This document shows positions 1 through 17,081 of a DNA stretch of 41,246 nucleotides, piece by piece. The notes under the pieces were generated by a model. That model worked only from the letters and a program-made list of their open reading frames with translations, was not told the origin of the DNA and did no database searches. Each line of letters starts with the position of its first letter. Position 1 is the first letter of the stretch. Source of the stretch: Frankia canadensis (GTDB lineage: Bacteria > Actinomycetota > Actinomycetes > Frankiales > Frankiaceae); assembly GCF_900197875.1 (NCBI RefSeq), contig NZ_FZMO01000335.1:1-41246 (forward strand), given 5' to 3'. The position numbers were made by a program, and so were the translations under genes.

Positions 1-1
1 A

Positions 2-2374
<2,373 letters not shown>

Positions 2375-2375
2375 A

Positions 2376-2453
2376 CCGACCGTCCCCAGCCCCGACCGTC
2401 CCAGGCCCGACCGCCCCCAGGCCCCGACCGTCCCAGCCCCGACCGTCCCGCCG
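2376..2453 (+). repeat. Degenerate ~15-bp tandem repeat between PKS genes
   Basis: The 122-bp spacer between the two PKS genes consists largely of imperfect copies of CCCCGACCGTCCCAG. It contains no gene. It may have arisen by slippage and shows no hairpin typical of a terminator, so the two PKS genes are probably co-transcribed. Confidence 0.7.
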
Positions 2454-2496
2454 GAGCACCGGCGGCCGCGATCCCACCGAGCAACGAGGTACCGCC

Positions 2497-8469
<5,973 letters not shown>

Positions 8470-8481
8470 GGAGCTTCCAGC

Positions 8482-10038
8482 ATGAGCGACAAGACGCCGG
8501 TACTGATCGTGGGCGCCGGTCCGTGCGGGCTGGCGCTCGCCGCGACCCTGACCAGACTCGGGGTCACGGTGCGCGTCCTCGACGCCGCCGACGGCCCGGG
8601 CGGCGGATCGCGCGCGATCCTGCTGTGGCCGCCGGCCCTCGACGTCCTCGCCGACATCGGAGTGCTCGAGGAGGCACTCTCGATCGGTTTCCAGCCGCGG
8701 GCGATGAACTACCACCTCAGCGGCAGGCGGACCGTCCGGGTCGAGCTGGACCCGCGCAACCGGCCGCTGATCCTGCCCCAGGAGCACACCACCCGCCTCG
8801 TGACCGCGGCGCTCACCCGGCTCGGTGTCACCATCGAACGGTCCACCCGGGCCACCGACATCACGGTCACCGACGCCGGCGCCACCGTGCGCGCGCTCGG
8901 CCCGAACGGGGTCGAGGTCATCGAGGCGGACTGGCTCGTCGGCGCCGACGGGGTGGGCAGCGCCGTCCGCCAGCAGCTCGGCATCGACTTCCCGGGCGAG
9001 CAGGTCGCCGTCACCGTGCTGCTCGCCGAGGGGACGGTCGACGGCGACTTCACCCGCGACGAGCTGCACTACCACTTCGGTCACGCCGGTCCGCTGCTGT
9101 GCGCGCCGCTGCCCGGCGAGGCCGTCCGGCTGGCCACCCCGGTGGCACCCGGCACGGACCTCACGGCCGAGACGGTCCAGAGGCTGGTGGACCTGCGCGG
9201 GCCGGGCGGTCTGGCCGTGCGGGAGCTGGGCACGCTCACCACGTTCACCAGCCAGGAGCGGATCGCCGCGACGCTGCGCCAGGGCCGGGCCTTCCTGGTC
9301 GGCGACGCGGCGCACACCCACTCGCCGATCGGCGGCCAGGGCCTCAACCTCGGGCTGTCCGACGTGCGCAACCTGGCCTGGAAGCTGGCGGGGGTCGTGC
9401 GCGGCCAGCTCGACGAGTCGGTGCTGAGGACCTACGACCCGGAGCGACGGCAGGCCGCGCAGGAGACGGTCAGGGTCGCGGCCCTGCTGATCCGGCTCGC
9501 CGTGCTGACCGGGGCGAAGGCGCGGCTGCGCAACGTCGGCTGGGGCACCCTGCAGCGGACCGGCGCGCTGCGCCGCCTGTACGCGCCGCTGCTCGCCGGC
9601 TGGCGGGCGCGGTACCCGCAGCTGCTCGCCGAGCCCGCCGGGCCGGCCCGCCGGTGGCAGCGCCTGCCCCGGCCCGGGCGGTCGGCCCTTCCGGCAGCCG
9701 GTTCCCGCACACCGTCCTGGGTTCCGCCGGCGGGCGCCGACATCGCCCCCGGCGCGCTGCGGCTGCTGACGGTCGGCTCCGTGCCGGACGGGCTGGTCGG
9801 CGCCACGCGGGCGCTGGCGGACCGCTGGGCGCCGCTGGTCGCCCACGATCAGGTCGACCGCGGCGGCCGGGGTTTCCTCCTGCTGCGCCCGGACGGTTAC
9901 GTCGCGGCCTCCGGGTCCCGCCGTGAGGATCTGGACGCGGTCGACCGGCTGCTCACCAGGCTGTCCGCGGGCACGAGCCCCGTTCCCGGGACGTCCGCGC
10001 ACGCCGAGCCGACGGCGGCGGCCTCGAAGTCCGGCTGA
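8482..10038 (+). CDS. FAD-dependent monooxygenase (aromatic/polyketide hydroxylase type)
   Basis: A 518-residue class A flavoprotein monooxygenase of the PheA/TfdB, rifampicin-monooxygenase and anthracycline-hydroxylase group. Residues 10-15 (GAGPCG) form the ADP-binding Rossmann loop. VGADGVGSAVR is the DG motif contacting FAD and NAD(P)H. GDAAHTHSPIGGQGLNLG from residue 274 is the GD motif for the FAD ribityl chain. The C-terminal region resembles the thioredoxin-like tail of this family, about the usual length. The AAGGAG site (8468-8473) overlaps the stop of the PKS/TE gene and the gap is 12 bp, so it is translationally linked to the PKS. The likely role is oxidative tailoring of the released or ACP-bound polyketide. 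Hydroxylation and Baeyer-Villiger chemistry both occur in this family and sequence alone does not decide. Confidence 0.9.
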   Translation: MSDKTPVLIVGAGPCGLALAATLTRLGVTVRVLDAADGPGGGSRAILLWPPALDVLADIGVLEEALSIGFQPRAMNYHLSGRRTVRVELDPRNRPLILPQEHTTRLVTAALTRLGVTIERSTRATDITVTDAGATVRALGPNGVEVIEADWLVGADGVGSAVRQQLGIDFPGEQVAVTVLLAEGTVDGDFTRDELHYHFGHAGPLLCAPLPGEAVRLATPVAPGTDLTAETVQRLVDLRGPGGLAVRELGTLTTFTSQERIAATLRQGRAFLVGDAAHTHSPIGGQGLNLGLSDVRNLAWKLAGVVRGQLDESVLRTYDPERRQAAQETVRVAALLIRLAVLTGAKARLRNVGWGTLQRTGALRRLYAPLLAGWRARYPQLLAEPAGPARRWQRLPRPGRSALPAAGSRTPSWVPPAGADIAPGALRLLTVGSVPDGLVGATRALADRWAPLVAHDQVDRGGRGFLLLRPDGYVAASGSRREDLDAVDRLLTRLSAGTSPVPGTSAHAEPTAAASKSG

Positions 10039-10058
10039 GGCCGAGAACGGAGGCGGCT

Positions 10059-10095
10059 CCCCGGCCCTGGCGCCGGGGGTGACCGCCCCCCGGTC
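10059..10095 (+). terminator. Hairpin pair after the PKS operon
   Basis: Arms CCCCGGC (10059-10065) and GCCGGGG (10072-10078) enclose a 6-nt loop. GACCG/CGGTC (10081-10085/10091-10095) follows at once. They lie 20-57 bp after the monooxygenase stop, before the convergent LuxR gene. There is no T-tract, as is common in GC-rich actinobacteria. Confidence 0.5.
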
Positions 10096-10143
10096 AGACG
10101 GAACGGCCGCCCGATACCTCGCCAGGCCGGAGCGGGCGGCCAA

Positions 10144-10202
10144 TCCGGTTTCCGGTCAGGCCGGGGTGGGCGGCCGTCCGGTTTCCGGTCAGGCCGGGGT
10201 GG
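10144..10202 (+). repeat. 33-bp-period direct repeat across the 3' end of the LuxR gene
   Basis: Two identical 26-bp copies lie at 10144-10169 and 10177-10202, with degenerate partial copies on both sides. The TGA of the minus-strand regulator (10189-10191) lies inside the second copy, so the last residues of that protein are repeat-derived. Confidence 0.85.
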
Positions 10203-13131
10203 CGGTCCAGTCCCTGGTCAGGCCGGGCAACGGGCGCCTGGCGGCTCCCGGCCTGACCACGGGACGGACCACGCCGCCGGTGCGCTGTTCCGCCGCGGCC
10301 GGCGCCGGCGCCCCCACGTCGGCTCCCAGCAGGTTCGTGAGATCCGTACGTCTGCTGACCTGCAGCTTCCGGTAGACACGGGTGAGGTGCTGCTCGACGG
10401 TGCTGACGGTGACGTGCAGGCGGCCGGCGATCTCGCGATTGGTGTATCCCAGTCCCGCCAGCGAGGCGACCCGGTGCTCGGCGTCGCTGAGCACCGGGTT
10501 CGCGCCGGTGCCGGTGCCGAAGACGGCGGCCCCGCCGAGCAGCGTCGGCACGGCGGCGGCCCGGGACGCCGTCGGCACGGCCTCCGCGGAGCGGTCGTCG
10601 GAGTGCAGTCTGCGCACCAACGGCTCCAGCTCCAGCTGCCGGGCCAGGTTGCCGGCGACCCGCGCGACGACCCTGGCCCGGCTGCCGTCGCCGACGGCGC
10701 GCAGCACCTCGCTGAGGTCGGTGTAGGCGTAGGCGAGGTCCAGCGAGGTGCCGTGTCCCTCCGCGAGGTCGACCGCCTCCCGCAGCAGCCGCAGGCGCCG
10801 CTCGACATCGCTTCCCGCGGCGAGCACGCGCAGCGCCGGGACCCGCAGCCGCGGATGCCCGCTGCCGAGGCGTCGCAGTTCCTCCTCGGCCAGCTCCCGG
10901 CTCTGCCGGCCCCGGCCCAGCTCGAGGAAGGCCCAGGCCAGGTCGGTGCGCCAGGTGTCGAAGCCCGGCCGGTCCTGGCACCAGGTCACCACCCGGTCGC
11001 GGCAGGTGAGGAAGTCACTGGCCGCCGCCTGGGCCCGGCCCTTCGCGAGGTAGTAGTCCCCGCGCGCGTGCAGGTGGTCCAGGCCGCACACCGTGTCGGC
11101 GACGGTCGGGGGCATCGGGATGCACAGGTGGGCCTCCGCCGCGGCGAACCTGCCCGCCGCGCTCGCGCCGCGCACCGCCGTCGCCAGGATCGAGCCGAGC
11201 AGCACCCCCCAGTCCGCCGCCGCGAGGGACGTCAGCGCCTGGATGGCGCCCCGCTCGGCGACCGCCAGCTCGCCGTGGGCCAGTCGCCGTTCTCCCTCGA
11301 CGGCGCTGGTCAGAGCGGCGAAGGTGCCCGACGCCGTGGCTGGCAGCGGATCCTGCCAGGAGCCGAGCGCCCCCATCCGGTCCGCGAAGACCATCGCGGC
11401 GAGGGCCACGCCGAGGGTGCCGACCGCCGCTCCCCCCGGATCCCCGGCGGCCAGGGCACGCTCGACCGCGGCGACGGCGTCACCATGGGCGCTCGAGGCC
11501 GTCATGGCGGCGAGGGTTTCGGCGCCCCCGCACGGCAGGTGTTCCCCCCAGTTCTCGAGGCCGTACTTCGCGGTGAGTCGACGCAGCAGGCCCATGACCG
11601 CCTCGGCCCGACCCGGATACAGGTGGGCCTGTGCCAGCAGCGTGACCGCCGCTCCGCGGGCGACCTCCTGATCGAGCAGGTCGACGCCGCAGACGACGTC
11701 CAGGACGGCGCTCGCGCCGGCCCCGTCGCCGTGCCAGAGCAACTGGTTGGCGACGACGAGGGCGTGGCGCCCCGCGAGGTGGCCCGCCCGCACGGCGTCG
11801 GCGAGCGCGGGCAGATGGGGGGCCGCGTCGGCGGGCCTGCTCCGCCAGAGCGCGCGGACCAGCAGGACGGTGGCCTCGGCCCGGTGGGTGTCGTCGCGCG
11901 CCCGCGCTTGGGCGGCCCGCAGGCAGACCACCGCACCATCGTGATCACCGGCGGCCAGTGCCTGGTCGGCCGCCTCCATCAGGGTCGGATGGACCCAGGG
12001 GTCGTCCATCGGACCGGCCGTCACCAGGTACCGGGCCACCTGCGCGGCCGCCGCCCCGTCGCAGTGGGCCAGCCGGGCGGCCTGGGCGTGCAGGGACTCC
12101 CGGTCCTCCGCGGACACACTGGCCAGGACCACGGCGGGCGTGCGCGGGTCCCGGAAGCCGTCGGCACCCAGCAGACCGTTGGTCCGCAGCAGGTGGATGA
12201 CCCGCTGCGCGAGCTCCAGGTCGATCTCGAGCAGGCGGGCGAGCAGCTCCGGGCTGGTCGAGGCGCCCATCACCGCGATGGCCCGCGCGCCCTGGGCCAC
12301 GAGCGGATCGCTGCGGTACAGCAGCCGCAGGATCGCCTCCCCGAACGCGTCCTCCAGCCCGAGCCGGATCGGGGCGGCCGACGTCGCCGAGCTCTGCCCC
12401 TCCAGCAGCGCCCGCAGCAACAGCGGGCTGCCCCCGGTGAGCGCGAAGGCCTCCTGCGCGTCGAGCTCCGGCGGTGCGCTCGCGCACTGGTCGACGATCC
12501 GCGCGACGCCATGTGGCGTCAGGGGGCCGATCTGCAGCGCACGGACATGCGGGCCGGCGAGTTCGGCGTAGTAGGCCGGGCAGGCCGGCAGAATATGGGG
12601 ACTCTCCACCAGCACCACGAGCATGGGCACCGAGGCAAGCCGCCGTCCCAGGTATGACAGGCACTGCAGGGACGCCGCGTCGGAGAGGTGTGCGTCATCG
12701 ACGATGGCCACGACCGGGCCCCGCTCGGCGCGGGTCAACAGCTGGACGCACAGTCCACGCAGGACCCGGGCCGCACCGACGTCGACCTCGTTGGTTCCCA
12801 GTCCGGACCAGGGCGCCCGGGCGCCCTGGTCGAGAAGCGCCTCGAGGGCCGCGAGCTCGGACACCGTCAGATCGGCGCAGTCCAGCAGCTGCGCGACGAC
12901 CCCGAGCGGCAGCATCAGCTCGGCCCGCGAACCGATCGCGCGCAGCACCGTCATCCCGGCATCGCGGGCAGCCGTCTCCAGGCAGCGGACCAGCGTGGTC
13001 TTTCCGCTTGCCACCGGGCCGGTCAGGTGCACTATCCGGCCCGAGCCCTGCAGCGTCGCATCGAGAATCGCTTCCAGCGATCCGAGCTGATCGTGCCTCT
13101 CGACCAGATCGGACTCGACGAACCTACCCAA
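10189..13131 (-). CDS. LAL-type LuxR family transcriptional regulator with N-terminal ATPase
   Basis: A large ATP-binding regulator of the LuxR family (about 980 residues), the class that commonly activates actinobacterial PKS clusters. The N-terminus carries Walker A GPVASGKTTLV and Walker B VVAIVDDAH, typical of STAND/AAA-like sensors. A long helical-repeat middle follows. The C-terminus is the LuxR helix-turn-helix LSDAEHRVASLAGLGYTNRE through STVEQHLTRVYRKLQVSRR. The start is uncertain. The open frame reaches a TTG at 13167 and a GTG at 13155, but the TTG at 13131 has a GAGGGGG site about 9 bp upstream and gives the usual short lead into the ATPase, so I prefer it. The gene converges on the PKS operon and is probably its pathway-specific activator; that is inferred from position and family. 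Confidence 0.88.
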   Translation of the reverse strand: MGRFVESDLVERHDQLGSLEAILDATLQGSGRIVHLTGPVASGKTTLVRCLETAARDAGMTVLRAIGSRAELMLPLGVVAQLLDCADLTVSELAALEALLDQGARAPWSGLGTNEVDVGAARVLRGLCVQLLTRAERGPVVAIVDDAHLSDAASLQCLSYLGRRLASVPMLVVLVESPHILPACPAYYAELAGPHVRALQIGPLTPHGVARIVDQCASAPPELDAQEAFALTGGSPLLLRALLEGQSSATSAAPIRLGLEDAFGEAILRLLYRSDPLVAQGARAIAVMGASTSPELLARLLEIDLELAQRVIHLLRTNGLLGADGFRDPRTPAVVLASVSAEDRESLHAQAARLAHCDGAAAAQVARYLVTAGPMDDPWVHPTLMEAADQALAAGDHDGAVVCLRAAQARARDDTHRAEATVLLVRALWRSRPADAAPHLPALADAVRAGHLAGRHALVVANQLLWHGDGAGASAVLDVVCGVDLLDQEVARGAAVTLLAQAHLYPGRAEAVMGLLRRLTAKYGLENWGEHLPCGGAETLAAMTASSAHGDAVAAVERALAAGDPGGAAVGTLGVALAAMVFADRMGALGSWQDPLPATASGTFAALTSAVEGERRLAHGELAVAERGAIQALTSLAAADWGVLLGSILATAVRGASAAGRFAAAEAHLCIPMPPTVADTVCGLDHLHARGDYYLAKGRAQAAASDFLTCRDRVVTWCQDRPGFDTWRTDLAWAFLELGRGRQSRELAEEELRRLGSGHPRLRVPALRVLAAGSDVERRLRLLREAVDLAEGHGTSLDLAYAYTDLSEVLRAVGDGSRARVVARVAGNLARQLELEPLVRRLHSDDRSAEAVPTASRAAAVPTLLGGAAVFGTGTGANPVLSDAEHRVASLAGLGYTNREIAGRLHVTVSTVEQHLTRVYRKLQVSRRTDLTNLLGADVGAPAPAAAEQRTGGVVRPVVRPGAARRPLPGLTRDWTATPA

Positions 13132-13167
13132 GGCCCAGCACCCCCTCGTCCGCACCTGAACCCACAA

Positions 13168-13726
13168 TCAGCAGGAGTATCACCCGAGACCTCGACACCA
13201 TGAACATCCGCGCGAATCCTGTAATCCAGATCACAGTGTAACAGAATTGCCTTCGAGGAAAAAGCTCCTTGATTCCCCGCCCGCCCTGCGGTACCGATCG
13301 CACCCGACTCCCGCGAATGCCTGCCGACCTGCGACGACGCTGCTACCGGTCCAGGGTCTCGATTGTTGCACGCCCATGACAATTCGTTCCCGACGCAACT
13401 ATGCGCACGCGATCGGCCGCCGCGGTCCGGGCCACGTCGACGGCCCTGACCTGACGCGTCGGGCCGGGATGGCCGGTAGGCGCGCGACACCCGGCCAGCG
13501 CCGCACCGACACCCCGCGGAACACACCCCAACGGCGGCACCGAGGTGCGGTCGTGCCCCAGGCACGCGACCGAGGTGGGGAAAACATGAATGCGACAAGG
13601 GGTGGTTAGGGGTGGCGCGGGCGGCCCGGCGCTTCGTAGCATCTCCACCCTGCATGCCCGTGCGACGAAGCACGCCGGAACCCGGTGGGTCGGCGCCGGG
13701 AAGCTTCAATACGGACAGGAGCGCAC
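13168..13726. other. Divergent intergenic region between the LuxR gene and the LLM gene
   Basis: About 560 bp with no convincing gene. The part next to the regulator (roughly 13190-13275) is clearly AT-richer than its surroundings and contains an imperfect palindrome with ends CTGTAA and TAACAG at 13219-13244. It probably contains the regulator promoter. The remainder is ordinary GC-rich DNA leading to the AGGAG site of the next gene. Confidence 0.5.
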
Positions 13727-14824
13727 GTGCCCGTCGAGTTTCTTGGCATCGCCATGACTAACGACGCATCGGAAACAAACCCGCGGTCCGGCCCCAGTTT
13801 CGACCGGGAATACACCCTGCGACTCGCCCGAGCGCACGAGGAGACCGGCTGGGACCGGGTGCTGACCGCGTACAGCTCGGCCGGCCCCGACCCGGGATTC
13901 GCCGCCGCCTACATAGCCGACCACACGGAACGGCTCCAGGTACTGGTGGCGCACCGGCCGAACGTCTCCCATCCGACCTTCGCCGCGCGCGCCTTCGCCA
14001 CGCTGGACAATCTCAGCGGCGGGCGCCTGGCGGTGCATTTCATCACCGGCGGGAACAGCCATGAGCAGGCCCGGGAGGGCGACCTGCTGGCAAAGGACGA
14101 CCGCTACGATCGAACCCGCGAGTACATGCGGATCGTGAAGCGCGCGTGGGAGTCCCACGAGCCCTTCGACCACGACGGCACCTATTACCAGTTCGCGGAT
14201 TTCGCCAGCGAGATCCTGCCGGTGCAGAAGCCACGGCCGTCGGTGTCCTTCGGGGGTTCCTCGCCCGCGGCCTACGCCGCCGGGGCCGCCGAGGCCGACA
14301 TCTACTGTCTGTGGGGCGAGCCGCTGGCCCGGACGGCCGAGCAGATCGCGTCGGTGAAGGCCGCCGCGCTGGCCGCCGGGCGCGCCGACGTGCCGAGGTT
14401 CCAGGTCTCGTTCCGCCCGATCGTCGCCGCGACCGAGGCGCTGGCATGGGAGAAGGCCCACCGGATCGTGGAGACCATCCACGGCCGCCGCCGGTCGAGC
14501 CCGGAGCTGATCGGCCGGTACTTCGCCGGGACGGCGCAGAACACCGGCACCCAGCGGCTGCTGGCCATCGCCGGCGAGGGCGAGCGCTTCGACCGGGCGT
14601 TGTGGACCGCGACCGCGGCCGCGACCGGCGGCGCCGGCAACTCGAACGCCCTCGTCGGCACGCCCGAGGTGGTGGCCGAGGCGCTGCTCGACTACTACGA
14701 CCTGGGGATCGACATCCTATCGCTGCGCGGGTACGACCTGCTCGCCGACACGATCGACATCGGGCGCGAGGTCATCCCGCTGGTGCGCCAGGAGGTCGCC
14801 CGGCGCGATCGGGCGCGCGCCTGA
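13727..14824 (+). CDS. LLM class flavin-dependent monooxygenase, alkanesulfonate (SsuD)-like
   Basis: 365 residues, a TIM-barrel bacterial-luciferase-like monooxygenase that uses reduced flavin and O2. It matches the SsuD type of alkanesulfonate monooxygenase in length and in segments such as GPDPGFAAAYIADHTERL, RPNVSHPTFAARAFATLDNL, SGGRLAVHFITGGNSHEQ and the late NALVGTPEVVAEALLDYYDLGI. The GTG start at 13727 is chosen because AGGAG (13717-13721) sits 5 bp upstream and the family N-terminus PVEFLGIAM begins there. An in-frame upstream ATG would add residues the family lacks. SsuD enzymes release sulfite from alkanesulfonates. The exact substrate is unknown, but a sulfonate-type ABC transporter lies 12 kb downstream. 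Confidence 0.88.
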   Translation: MPVEFLGIAMTNDASETNPRSGPSFDREYTLRLARAHEETGWDRVLTAYSSAGPDPGFAAAYIADHTERLQVLVAHRPNVSHPTFAARAFATLDNLSGGRLAVHFITGGNSHEQAREGDLLAKDDRYDRTREYMRIVKRAWESHEPFDHDGTYYQFADFASEILPVQKPRPSVSFGGSSPAAYAAGAAEADIYCLWGEPLARTAEQIASVKAAALAAGRADVPRFQVSFRPIVAATEALAWEKAHRIVETIHGRRRSSPELIGRYFAGTAQNTGTQRLLAIAGEGERFDRALWTATAAATGGAGNSNALVGTPEVVAEALLDYYDLGIDILSLRGYDLLADTIDIGREVIPLVRQEVARRDRARA

Positions 14825-14836
14825 CCACAGCACACA

Positions 14837-14875
14837 CGCGCCGCGTCCGACGGGGGCGAGGTCGGACGCGGCGCG
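14837..14875. terminator. Bidirectional terminator between convergent genes
   Basis: A perfect 15-bp inverted repeat (14837-14851 with 14861-14875) with a 9-nt loop fills the 63-bp gap between the LLM gene and the convergent MFS gene. Position and symmetry suggest it ends transcription from both sides. Confidence 0.85.
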
Positions 14876-14887
14876 GGAGGTTCGCTG

Positions 14888-16390
14888 TCAGGCCTGGACG
14901 GACGCCTTCACCGGCTCGGGCGCGCTCTGGTCCGCCGCCGCCCGCGAGTCCCGGCCCGAGCCGATCGTCGCCGCGCAGACGACGGCGCCGAGGGCGATCA
15001 CGATGCCACCGACCACGAACGCCCAGCTCCACCCACTGGTGGTCGCCGACGCGATCGCGGCCGGGTCGCGCGGGGACGGGTTCAGCGCGTCGAACCGCGC
15101 GTTCGAGACGGCGATCAGAACGGCCAGCCCCAGGGCGCTGCCGACCTGCTGGGCGGCGTTGACCAGCGCGGAGGCGACCCCGGTGTCCTCCTCCGGGATG
15201 CCGGCGATTCCGGCCGCGGTCAGGCTGACGAACGACAGCCCGAGCCCCGCCCCGAAGACGATGAGCGCGGGCAGGACCTCGGAGGCGTAGCTGCCGTGCG
15301 GCGAGATCCGGACGAACAGCAGGATCCCGACGATGGACAGCGCCAGTCCCGCGAGAACCACCGGCCGCAGGCCGAAGCGGTCCATGAGGCGCGGGGCGAT
15401 CTGCGCCATGGTGCCGACCGCGGCGGACATCGACAGGAAGGAGAACCCCGTCCGGATCGGCGAGAAGCCGTGAATCTGCTGCTGGTAGAGGGTGATGAAG
15501 AACAGGATCGCCACGATGCCGGCGGACAGCACGAGCATGCCGACGTCCGCGCCGAGGACGCTGCCCGAGCGGAACACCCGCAGCGGCAGCATCGGATTGC
15601 GCACCCGCGCCTGCAGCAGGACGAACAGCCCGAGCAGCGCCGCGGCCGCCACCAGCAGGCCGATGATCTCGAAGGTGAGCCAGCCCACCGTGTTGGCCCG
15701 TACCAGCGCGTAGACCAGCGCGCTCAGCCCAAGCGTCACGGTCGCCGCCCCGGCGGCGTCCAGGCTCTGGGCCGACTCGTCCCTGCTCTCGGTGACGAAG
15801 ATCGGCGTCACCAGGATCACGACCACCGCCACCGGAGCATTGATCAGCAGCACCCACCGCCAGGACAGGGTGTCCGTGAGCACACCGCCGAGCACCAGCC
15901 CGAGCGCGCCGCCGGCGCCGGCGACCGTCGCCCAGATGCCCAGCGCCCGGTTGCGCTCCTCCCCCTCGGGGAAGGTCACCGTGAGCAGGCTCAGCGCGGC
16001 AGGGGACATCAGCGCACCGCCGATGCCCTGCACCGCGCGCGCCGCGATGAGCAGGCCGGGCGACTCCGCGAACCCACCCGCGACGCTCGCCACGCCGAGG
16101 ATGGCCAGGCCCACCAGGAACACCAGCCGGCGGCCGAAGCGGTCCGCGACCCGTCCGCCGAGCAGCAGCAGGCCTCCGAAGGTCAGCGCGTAGGCGTTCA
16201 GCACCCACTGCAGGTCATTGCCGCTGGCGAAGCCGAGCGCCTTCTGAATGCTGGGCAGCGCGACGTTCATGATGGTCACGTCGAGCACGACCATGAGCTG
16301 GCCGATCGAGACGATTCCCAGCACGATCCATTTGCGCGCACCGGAGATCGTCGGCGTGCTCGACGCCGGCCGAGTCCCTGCAAGCGTCAC
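14888..16390 (-). CDS. MFS drug transporter, DHA2 (EmrB/QacA) family, 14 TM
   Basis: 500 residues, the usual size of 14-helix DHA2 proton-antiport exporters in the cytoplasmic membrane. It begins with the typical WIVLGIVSIGQLMVVLDVTI first helix and shows motif A (GGRVADRFGRRLVF) between helices 2 and 3. Strongly hydrophobic segments follow throughout, ending VIALGAVVCAATI and a short polar tail. The start is GTG (16388-16390) with GGAGG a few bases upstream. It is divergent from a TetR gene across a short spacer holding a plausible promoter and two copies of one operator, the standard layout of a ligand-inducible efflux pump. The exported compound is unknown; the PKS product is one candidate by proximity only. 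Confidence 0.93.
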   Translation of the reverse strand: MTLAGTRPASSTPTISGARKWIVLGIVSIGQLMVVLDVTIMNVALPSIQKALGFASGNDLQWVLNAYALTFGGLLLLGGRVADRFGRRLVFLVGLAILGVASVAGGFAESPGLLIAARAVQGIGGALMSPAALSLLTVTFPEGEERNRALGIWATVAGAGGALGLVLGGVLTDTLSWRWVLLINAPVAVVVILVTPIFVTESRDESAQSLDAAGAATVTLGLSALVYALVRANTVGWLTFEIIGLLVAAAALLGLFVLLQARVRNPMLPLRVFRSGSVLGADVGMLVLSAGIVAILFFITLYQQQIHGFSPIRTGFSFLSMSAAVGTMAQIAPRLMDRFGLRPVVLAGLALSIVGILLFVRISPHGSYASEVLPALIVFGAGLGLSFVSLTAAGIAGIPEEDTGVASALVNAAQQVGSALGLAVLIAVSNARFDALNPSPRDPAAIASATTSGWSWAFVVGGIVIALGAVVCAATIGSGRDSRAAADQSAPEPVKASVQA

Positions 16391-16409
16391 GGAGGTCCTC
16401 CCGAGGCCC

Positions 16410-16474
16410 GTTCAACAGTCGTTGACTCAGGTATCGTAGAAGGGTCCGAAAGTCTGGGTCAACACGCATTGAAC
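16410..16474. promoter_or_regulatory. Divergent MFS/TetR promoter with two TetR-type operators
   Basis: Two copies of one 17-bp palindromic site occur: GTTCAACAGTCGTTGAC at 16410-16426 and GTCAACACGCATTGAAC at 16458-16474. They are near-identical half-sites in inverted orientation, with GTCAAC and TTGAAC outer arms. On the minus strand a TTGACC -35 (16457-16462, inside the second operator) and a TACGAT -10 (16433-16438) are 18 bp apart and read toward the MFS gene. The first operator lies just past the -10. Occupancy of both sites would block the MFS promoter, and the second also abuts the TetR translation start, which suggests autoregulation. Confidence 0.75.
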
Positions 16475-16485
16475 GAGGGATGCCT

Positions 16486-17070
16486 GTGACGTCTCACACA
16501 CCGAGCGTCAGTCGCTCCGAGCGTCGTGCTCTCACCCGCGCGGCGATCCTGGACGCCTCCCGGGAGCTGTTCCGCGAGAACGGCTACCAGGGCACGACCA
16601 TTCGCGCGATCGCCCGTCAGGTCGGCGTGGACCCGGCGCTGGTCATTCACCACTTCGGTACCAAGGAGGCGCTGTTCCAGGCCGCCTCCGAGATCGAGTT
16701 CGACCTGGCCGAGACGCTGCCCGGCCCCAGGGACGAGCTGAGCACCCGCGTCCTGGCCTACCTGCTCGGCAAGCTCGACGAGGAGCCGGACGCGCTGCTC
16801 GCGACGCTGCGCTCGATGCTCACCCACGAGCAGGCCGCGGAGGCCGCCCGCTGTGCGTTCCTCGACGACGGCGCCGCCAAGATCAGCAGCGTGCTCGACG
16901 GCGACGACGCCGGCCTGCGCTCCGGGCTGATCTGCACGGTCCTGGTCGGCCTGATGGTCACCAGGCACCTGCTGAAGCTCGACGACGTCGTGCAGGCGCC
17001 CCCCGAACGCCTGATCGAGCTGCTCGATCCCTGCCTGCGCCAGCTGGTCGACGCGGAGGCCGGCGGCTAG
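16486..17070 (+). CDS. TetR/AcrR family transcriptional repressor
   Basis: About 194 residues. The N-terminal TetR helix-turn-helix reads RAAILDASRELFRENGYQG, TTIRAIARQVGVDPALVIHH and FGTKEALFQA, followed by a helical ligand-binding domain (TetR_C-like, with GLICTVLVGLMVTRHLLKLD near the end). Two starts are possible. ATG 16480 directly abuts GAGGG (16475-16479), whereas GTG 16486 has that site at a normal 6-bp spacing, so GTG is preferred. It is divergent from the DHA2 exporter and is expected to repress it, and probably itself, through the two 17-bp sites upstream, with an effector relieving repression. Confidence 0.9.
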   Translation: MTSHTPSVSRSERRALTRAAILDASRELFRENGYQGTTIRAIARQVGVDPALVIHHFGTKEALFQAASEIEFDLAETLPGPRDELSTRVLAYLLGKLDEEPDALLATLRSMLTHEQAAEAARCAFLDDGAAKISSVLDGDDAGLRSGLICTVLVGLMVTRHLLKLDDVVQAPPERLIELLDPCLRQLVDAEAGG

Positions 17071-17081
17071 CCCCGCCAGCC

